A stretch of 10,153 bases of DNA from an uncultured Rubrobacteraceae bacterium (GTDB lineage Bacteria; Actinomycetota; Rubrobacteria; Rubrobacterales; Rubrobacteraceae). Under the pieces are notes generated by a model. The model was not told the DNA's origin and searched no databases. It was given only the letters and a program-made list of their open reading frames with translations. The DNA lies in the NCBI GenBank assembly GCA_902806015.1, contig CADCUZ010000081.1, forward strand, positions 1-10,153, in the 5' to 3' direction. Numbering within the stretch: position 1 is the stretch's first letter; each line of letters begins with the position of its first letter. Of the stretch, positions 6,884 to 10,153 are shown one piece after another. A program made the position numbers and the translations under genes.

Positions 6884-6889
6884 GGCGCC

Positions 6890-6895
6890 ATATTA
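6890..6895 (-). promoter_or_regulatory. -10 box TAATAT for leaderless aat
   Basis: On the minus strand TAATAT is followed by GGCGCC and then the GTG start of aat. Six bases between a TAnnnT -10 and the start codon is the classic leaderless arrangement. The divergent spacer is only 37 bases, leaving little room for any other promoter. Confidence 0.45.
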
Positions 6896-6901
6896 CAGCC
6901 G

Positions 6902-6946
6902 CCACCGTGAACGCTCTAGAATGGCCCCCACCGTGAACGAGATAGA
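6902..6946 (+). repeat. 26-base-offset direct repeat CCACCGTGAACG...TAGA
   Basis: CCACCGTGAACG occurs at 6902-6913 and again at 6928-6939, each followed after three bases by TAGA (6917-6920 and 6943-6946). The first copy lies between the divergent aat and DUF1499 starts; the second covers codons 3-7 of DUF1499. It may be a pair of operator half-sites or a local duplication of the gene start. Confidence 0.6.
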
Positions 6947-7286
6947 GCGTCCCTCACCCAACTCCGCCCGCGCCATCCGGACCCACCCCGTCGCCCCGGA
7001 GCGCCTGCTGGCGGCTTTTCGAAGGGCCGACGAAAGGCTGCCCAACTGGACCGCGGAGGCCTCGGGTGAAAACGAGGTGAGGGCCGTCCGCACGACGCGC
7101 CTTTTCCGCTTCCGGGACGACGTGAAGGTCCGGGTGTACGCCCGTGCAGACGGCGCCGGATCGGAGCTAACGGGCGCCTCCCGGGTCGGCAAGAACGACC
7201 TGGGGCAGAATTTCCGTAACATCAAGGAGCTGCTGCAAGCCGTCGAACGCGAGACGGGCGGCCAAAACCGGCCCCCTCGGGGCTAA
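6921..7286 (+). CDS. DUF1499 domain protein
   Basis: A 121-residue soluble protein of the DUF1499 family, whose molecular role is unknown. The diagnostic parts are the LFRFRDDVKVRVY strand (about residues 61-73, matching the family FxDDxxv motif) and GASRVGKNDLGQNFRNIKEL (about 85-104, matching the SaSRvGxsDlGxN motif). The N-terminal half (APERLLAAFRRADERLPNW, then a short strand) also fits. Many relatives carry a membrane anchor or lipoprotein signal before this domain; none is seen here. The ATG at 6921 is chosen; GTG 6933 inside the repeat is an alternative. No clear Shine-Dalgarno sequence or good plus-strand promoter lies in the 37-base gap to aat. The short Gly/Pro/Arg tail is unremarkable. 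Confidence 0.8.
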   Translation: MAPTVNEIERPSPNSARAIRTHPVAPERLLAAFRRADERLPNWTAEASGENEVRAVRTTRLFRFRDDVKVRVYARADGAGSELTGASRVGKNDLGQNFRNIKELLQAVERETGGQNRPPRG

Positions 7287-7338
7287 TCCCGTACCGCGCG
7301 TCCGAGCCGGAAACCGAAGGCTGAGGCGTGCCGAGGAG

Positions 7339-7689
7339 CTACTCTCGGAAAGCCGTGAGGATGGCCTCGTTGGCCTCTTGACCCCGTATGAGAACCCGGG
7401 CGCCGCTGGAAAGCGTCTCCGGGTAGCCGTTCAGTTGAACGGTCTTCAGGTCCCTGTCTCCGCCGTTGGTAGCGAGGGCGCGGCCCAGGGAGATCGCCTG
7501 CAAGAGCCCGAGGTCGGTGTCCACGTTCTCGTTAGCGAATTTGAGCATGGCGGACGGCTTGGTGACGGAGTTTCGGGCGAGCATCCTGGAGCGCAGGACG
7601 AGCAGCTTCTGCTGGCGCTCTATGCGGTCGAGGTCGCCGCCGGCCGTGCCGGACCGGTATTGGTCTTCTCTCCGGTAAAAGTGTTCTCT
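7339..7689 (-). pseudogene. C-terminal remnant of an LCP (LytR-CpsA-Psr) family protein
   Basis: LCP proteins are membrane-anchored phosphotransferases that attach teichoic acids, arabinogalactan or capsule to peptidoglycan and usually exceed 300 residues. Only the last ~116 residues remain: YRREDQYRSGTAGGDLDRIERQQKLL matches the conserved region ending in R-I-x-R-Q-Q, and VDTDLGLLQAISLGRAL plus LKTVQLNGYPETLSSGARVLI match the C-terminal end. An in-frame TAG (7692-7690) lies just before this, and no frame upstream shows the DxR/RxDT catalytic core or a membrane anchor. The first ATG (7584) falls after the RQQ motif. The gene has therefore lost its 5' two-thirds, probably by deletion. The stop at 7339 is natural and the surviving part shows no further lesion. 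Confidence 0.72.
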
Positions 7690-7858
7690 CTATGCGGAAC
7701 TCTCGGCAGCCGCAGGCGGCTTTTTTCTCCCCCTCGGCCGCTGACGGCTTCACGCAGCTGCACTACTCCTGTCGACGGGCAATACTAAACGATTCGGACC
7801 CCGGATGGGCCCGGAGCTTCGGACACGTTTACAACGCGTACGGGCTCCCCCCGTCCAA
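7690..7858. other. Intergenic stretch between LCP remnant and small leader-like gene
   Basis: About 170 bases with no supported gene. It contains the plus-strand terminator-like hairpin at 7708-7726 and a minus-strand TAGTAT hexamer near 7790 that lacks a -35. The initial reading frame of the small gene to the right runs into this stretch as far as 7750, but codon usage there does not look coding. Confidence 0.35.
7708..7726 (+). terminator. Terminator-like hairpin with T6 tail on the plus strand
   Basis: AGCCGC-AG-GCGGCT forms a perfect inverted repeat (effectively a five-base-pair stem with a CAGG loop), running directly into TTTTTT at 7721-7726. It could stop transcripts reading rightwards from DUF1499 before they enter the opposing operon. 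The stem is short. Confidence 0.4.
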
Positions 7859-8163
7859 TTACCGCGCGTCCCCGCGCCGCCGTCTTTTTTCCGGGCCGCC
7901 GGGGAAGCCCGGCCGCCCGGGGGTGGGCGGCCCCACGGGCCGGTTCCCCGTCCCTTCAGGCCGCCGGCGAGCAGCGCCACGAGCGTCCGGTTGCCCACGG
8001 CGGCGGTTCGTCTGCGGAGGCCCAGCACCGTTCTCAGCTCGTCGGGGGTGAGGGCGTAGCCGTGTTCGGCCAGGGTGCGCTCGGGATCCTTTCTTATACC
8101 CGACAGGAAATTCGGGTCTGAGGCCGCCCTGGCCGCCAGGTCCCGCAAGACCGCCTCACGCAC
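7750..8163 (-). CDS. Small RiPP-precursor-like protein, leader domain recognisable
   Basis: The GTG start at 8163 overlaps the methyltransferase stop by 8 bases, implying translational coupling. Residues 1-50 (EAVLRDLAARAASDPNFLSG, then IRKDPERTLAEHGYALTPDE, LRTVLGLR) resemble leader peptides of the Nif11/NHLP/Os1348-like clan: a helix, D-P-x-F, K-D-P-E-x-x-L, a GYxLTxDEL turn and a final helix. A glycine-rich part follows (LVALLAGGLKGRG). The reading frame continues to a TAA or TAG-type end at 7750 (137 codons), but the last ~60 codons look non-coding. Restoring one base in the GGGG at 7946-7949 would instead give a Gly/Pro-rich tail (GPPTPGRPGFPGGPEKRRRR) ending at TAA 7861-7859, about 101 residues in all, with nearly all third positions G or C. 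I assign no product. A plain Nif11-like protein without peptide function is possible. Confidence is high for a gene, modest for the role. Confidence 0.55.
   Translation of the reverse strand: MREAVLRDLAARAASDPNFLSGIRKDPERTLAEHGYALTPDELRTVLGLRRRTAAVGNRTLVALLAGGLKGRGTGPWGRPPPGGRASPAARKKDGGAGTRGNWTGGARTRCKRVRSSGPIRGPNRLVLPVDRSSAAA
7911..7932. repeat. Perfect 8-bp inverted repeat
   Basis: GGCCGCCC at 7911-7918 and its exact reverse complement at 7925-7932 flank GGGGGT. It lies inside the Gly/Pro-coding tail of the small gene and is next to a second pairing CCGGGC...GCCCGG (7891-7912). There is no T run on either 3' side, so it is not a standard terminator; it may simply follow from GGC/CGG/CCC codons. 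Confidence 0.5.
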
Positions 8164-9139
8164 GGGTCGCCCCTGTCGCGGCCGTGGGGTTAGGGTTGCG
8201 GGCGAAGATCGGGTGCGTGCTCCGCCCCGGGACGGGCTCGAACTCGACGCCTTCGTACCCTGCCTCCAGTAGCCAGCTTTCGTACTGCCCGGCGGCGTGC
8301 GTGTTGCCCCTCGCCGTCGTCACCGGCACGTTGACCGCAAACAGCGCTGCGTCTTCCCCGAGCCCCCGTACGAACTCCCGGACCACGAGCAGGCCGCCCG
8401 GCGCGAGGGAGCCGCGCATCCTCGCGAAGAGCGTCCTGTTCTCCCGCGGGCCGTACATGTGGGAGGTGTTCCCGAAGTAGATCGCGTCGAAGGGCCCCTC
8501 GGGGAGCCCCTCGTTCATGTCCCCCGCCTCCGCCTCGATGCCGGAAGCAGACAGAGTCTCGCGCATTAGCTCTATGACCTCTGGCCGGTCGAAGACCGTG
8601 ACCTTCACCTCCTCTCCCGAAACGTTACGCTCGTGTCCCAGTCGCACGAACGCCTCCGCGTTGGTGCCGGGGCCGCCGCCGACGTCCAGTATGCGCGCCC
8701 CTTCGGGCAGACGGGCAAGGACGGACCCGGCGACCGCCTCCGCGCCGGGAACGGCTCCGCGTCGCATAGCCGCCACGAACGTGGCCGCGCCCCCGAAGTC
8801 CGGCGCGGTGCGGTCCTCGACGGGATCGCCGGTGCGTAGGATCTCGGGCAGGCGGCTCCAGCCCCCGATCAGCTCGAACTAGTGCACGACGCTGCGCCCG
8901 ACGTAGTCGGGGTGGCCCGCCCGCAGAAGTGGCCCCCGGTGATCCTCCGCCAGCAGAAAACCGTCAGCTCCCTCGTCGAGCACCCCCAGTTCGGCGACCG
9001 CCGAGAGGACCACGCGGACGGCCCTGTCGTCCAGTCCGAGGGCGCGGGCGACCTCCTCGGGCGGCCGCGGCCGGTCGGCGACGACTTCCAGAAGACCGTG
9101 CAGGATCGCCCATCGCCAGTCGAGCTCCGTGTAGCTCAC
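8156..9139 (-). pseudogene. SAM-dependent O-methyltransferase interrupted by an in-frame TAG
   Basis: A PF00891-type (family 2) O-methyltransferase of 327 codons, the normal size. From GTG 9139 it has an N-terminal winged-helix dimerisation domain (WRWAILHGLLEVVADRPRPP, then EEVARALGLDDRAVRVVLSA and FLLAEDHRGPLL). Codon 87 is TAG (8881-8879), between VVH and FELIGGWSRLPEILRTG, with the same frame and continuous homology on both sides. The C-terminal catalytic domain has SAM motif I ILDVGGGPG at 147-155, an acidic VFDRPEV strand end, AGDMNEGLPEGPFDAIYFGN and APGGLLVVREFVRG. A single base change to CAG, GAG, TGG or similar restores the gene. TAG serves as the ordinary stop of several genes in this window, so recoding is unlikely. 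Upstream is the asparaginase (25-base gap); downstream the start of the leader-like gene overlaps. The substrate is unknown and could be the neighbouring small peptide. Confidence 0.82.
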
Positions 9140-9164
9140 AGGGGCCGTCTCACGGGCTGCCCAT

Positions 9165-10153
9165 TCACCCGGCGCCTAGGAGCGGCTCTATCCTGCCGAG
9201 GACCTCGCCGTGCAGTCCCCGCACCTCGGAGTCTCCGGGGGGCACCTCCGCGCCCCGCCCGGCGAGCGCGGCGAGCGCCGCCGGGCGCACCGCCCTGCCC
9301 GCCCCGTCGGAGACCTTGAGCGCCATGCCCCACCCCTGCGGGCTCCCGACCACGAGCATCGCCTCCGCCCCGCCTTTCACGAGAAGGTCCGTCGCGCCCA
9401 TGAGCTCCGTGTCGAACCGCCCGGATCCCGCTACCAGGAACGGATGGGCGCGCATCGCGTCCCGGATGCGGAGGGCCGCCCCGGCAACGCCGTCAGAAAG
9501 CTCCTCGGCGGTGGAGAGACGCGCGAGGCCCGTCGCGAGGCTCCTGAGGGGCAGGGCGAAGGCCGGAACGCCGCAGTTGTCGCCGGCCAGGAGGACCTCG
9601 TCTTCTTCGATGCCGCAGACACCCAAGAGCAGGTCCAGGATGCGGCGCTGGAGCGGGTGTCCGGGGTCGCGGTAGTTGGCGGTCACGTGGCCCTCGTGAA
9701 CACAGACGGCGAGCATCCCGGCGTGCTTGCCGGAGCAGTTACCGTGGATCGCATGCGGCTCCTCACCGCGCCGCTCGAGCTTCGCGGCCTCCGGTCCATG
9801 GAGCGGCGGGTGGGCCCCGTTCTGCAGGTCGTCCTCCGTGAGGCCGGCCTTCTCGAGTAGGGACCGGACGGCGGCGAGGTGCGGCCCTTGGGCGTTGTGG
9901 GAGGCGCAGGCTACGGCGAGCTCCTCGTCGGTGAGCCCGAAGGCGTCGGCGGCGCCGGAGAGGACGAGCGGGAGGGCCTGGAAGGGCTTGGCCGAGGAGC
10001 GGGCGTAGACGTAGGCGTCGGGGTCGCCCGCGGCGTCGAGCAGGTCGCCGCGCGGGTCGCACACGGCGACGCGGCCCCGGTGGACGCTCTCGACGAGCGC
10101 GCCGCGCCGGACGGCGGCGAGCGGGACGTCCTGTGGCAGCCCGGCCTCGCCGC
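9165..10153 (-). CDS. L-asparaginase II (Rhizobium etli ReAV/AnsA type), 5' end outside window
   Basis: Hydrolyses L-asparagine to aspartate and ammonia. This is the PF06089 class, unrelated to the E. coli AnsA/AnsB fold. The visible ~328 residues contain the family landmarks in order: VPLAAVRRGALVESVHRG at the start, RSSAKPFQALPL (the Ser-x-x-Lys pair), ACASH (second catalytic Ser), NCSGKHAGML and DNCGVPAFALPL (the Cys-x-x-Lys and Cys that bind zinc in the R. etli enzyme), then GSGRFDTELMG. All catalytic and metal residues are present, so the enzyme should be active. The frame is open to the window edge, through GEAGLPQD; the start codon lies probably within a few codons beyond. A GTG at 10064 would remove the conserved beginning and is not the start. 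Twenty-five bases separate its TGA from the methyltransferase GTG, so the two are probably in one operon. Being amino-acid catabolism, its link to the peptide-like gene downstream is unproven. Confidence 0.9.
   Translation of the reverse strand, partial: GEAGLPQDVPLAAVRRGALVESVHRGRVAVCDPRGDLLDAAGDPDAYVYARSSAKPFQALPLVLSGAADAFGLTDEELAVACASHNAQGPHLAAVRSLLEKAGLTEDDLQNGAHPPLHGPEAAKLERRGEEPHAIHGNCSGKHAGMLAVCVHEGHVTANYRDPGHPLQRRILDLLLGVCGIEEDEVLLAGDNCGVPAFALPLRSLATGLARLSTAEELSDGVAGAALRIRDAMRAHPFLVAGSGRFDTELMGATDLLVKGGAEAMLVVGSPQGWGMALKVSDGAGRAVRPAALAALAGRGAEVPPGDSEVRGLHGEVLGRIEPLLGAG

Noticed and set aside
7532..7753. Minus-strand 73-codon frame over the LCP remnant as the missing LCP N-terminus by frameshift
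   Set aside because: Its sequence shows no LCP features, so the gene is truncated rather than only frameshifted.
7692..8051. Plus-strand frame of 119 codons over the leader-like gene
   Set aside because: Antisense low-complexity Arg/Pro/Ala sequence; the minus strand has the recognisable leader domain and translational coupling.
8879..8881. TAG read as pyrrolysine
   Set aside because: Pyrrolysine is known mainly in methylamine methyltransferases, an unrelated fold; no Pyl genes are visible, and TAG is the common stop in this window.
9210..9860. Plus-strand 216-codon frame in the asparaginase region
   Set aside because: Shadow of the asparaginase gene, which has every catalytic motif on the opposite strand.

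Overview
The window is GC-rich chromosomal DNA, strongly biased to G/C at third codon positions, with several GTG/TTG starts and at least two genes that look leaderless. Gene content (PAC2-family protein, LytR-CpsA-Psr remnant, DUF1499, short-form Aat, asparaginase II type) and steady use of ATA and AGG codons suggest a deep-branching actinomycete, perhaps Rubrobacter-like. That placement is an inference from style and content; there is no rRNA here.

Layout: (1) 5-1300, minus: an FAD-dependent monooxygenase-type flavoprotein, followed upstream on the same strand by a small four-helix membrane protein (1445-1762). (2) 1944-5222, plus: a tight four-gene run of a FabF-like ketosynthase, a PrxQ/BCP-like peroxiredoxin broken by a one-base frameshift, a LarE-type sulfur transferase with three candidate cluster cysteines, and a DUF456 membrane protein. 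Gaps are 2, 13 and 2 bases, so one transcript is likely. (3) 5374-6883, minus: a PAC2-family protein and a short leucyl/phenylalanyl-tRNA-protein transferase, each preceded by a TAnnnT box six bases before its start codon. (4) 6921-7286, plus: a DUF1499 protein. (5) 7339-7689, minus: the C-terminal remnant of an LCP-family protein. (6) 7750-10153, minus: a likely operon of asparaginase II type, a SAM-dependent O-methyltransferase interrupted by one in-frame TAG, and a small protein whose N-terminus resembles RiPP precursor leaders of the Nif11/NHLP/Os1348-like kind.

The most interesting part is the right-hand operon: a leader-like small protein overlapping a methyltransferase by 8 bases. This could be a minimal modified-peptide locus, but it carries lesions: the amber codon, and probably a one-base deletion in a GGGG run of the small gene. 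The peroxiredoxin is also shifted at a GGGG run. These three lesions may be real decay or base-calling errors, and this decides whether the genes work. No CRISPR array, tRNA, rRNA, insertion sequence or phage gene was seen.
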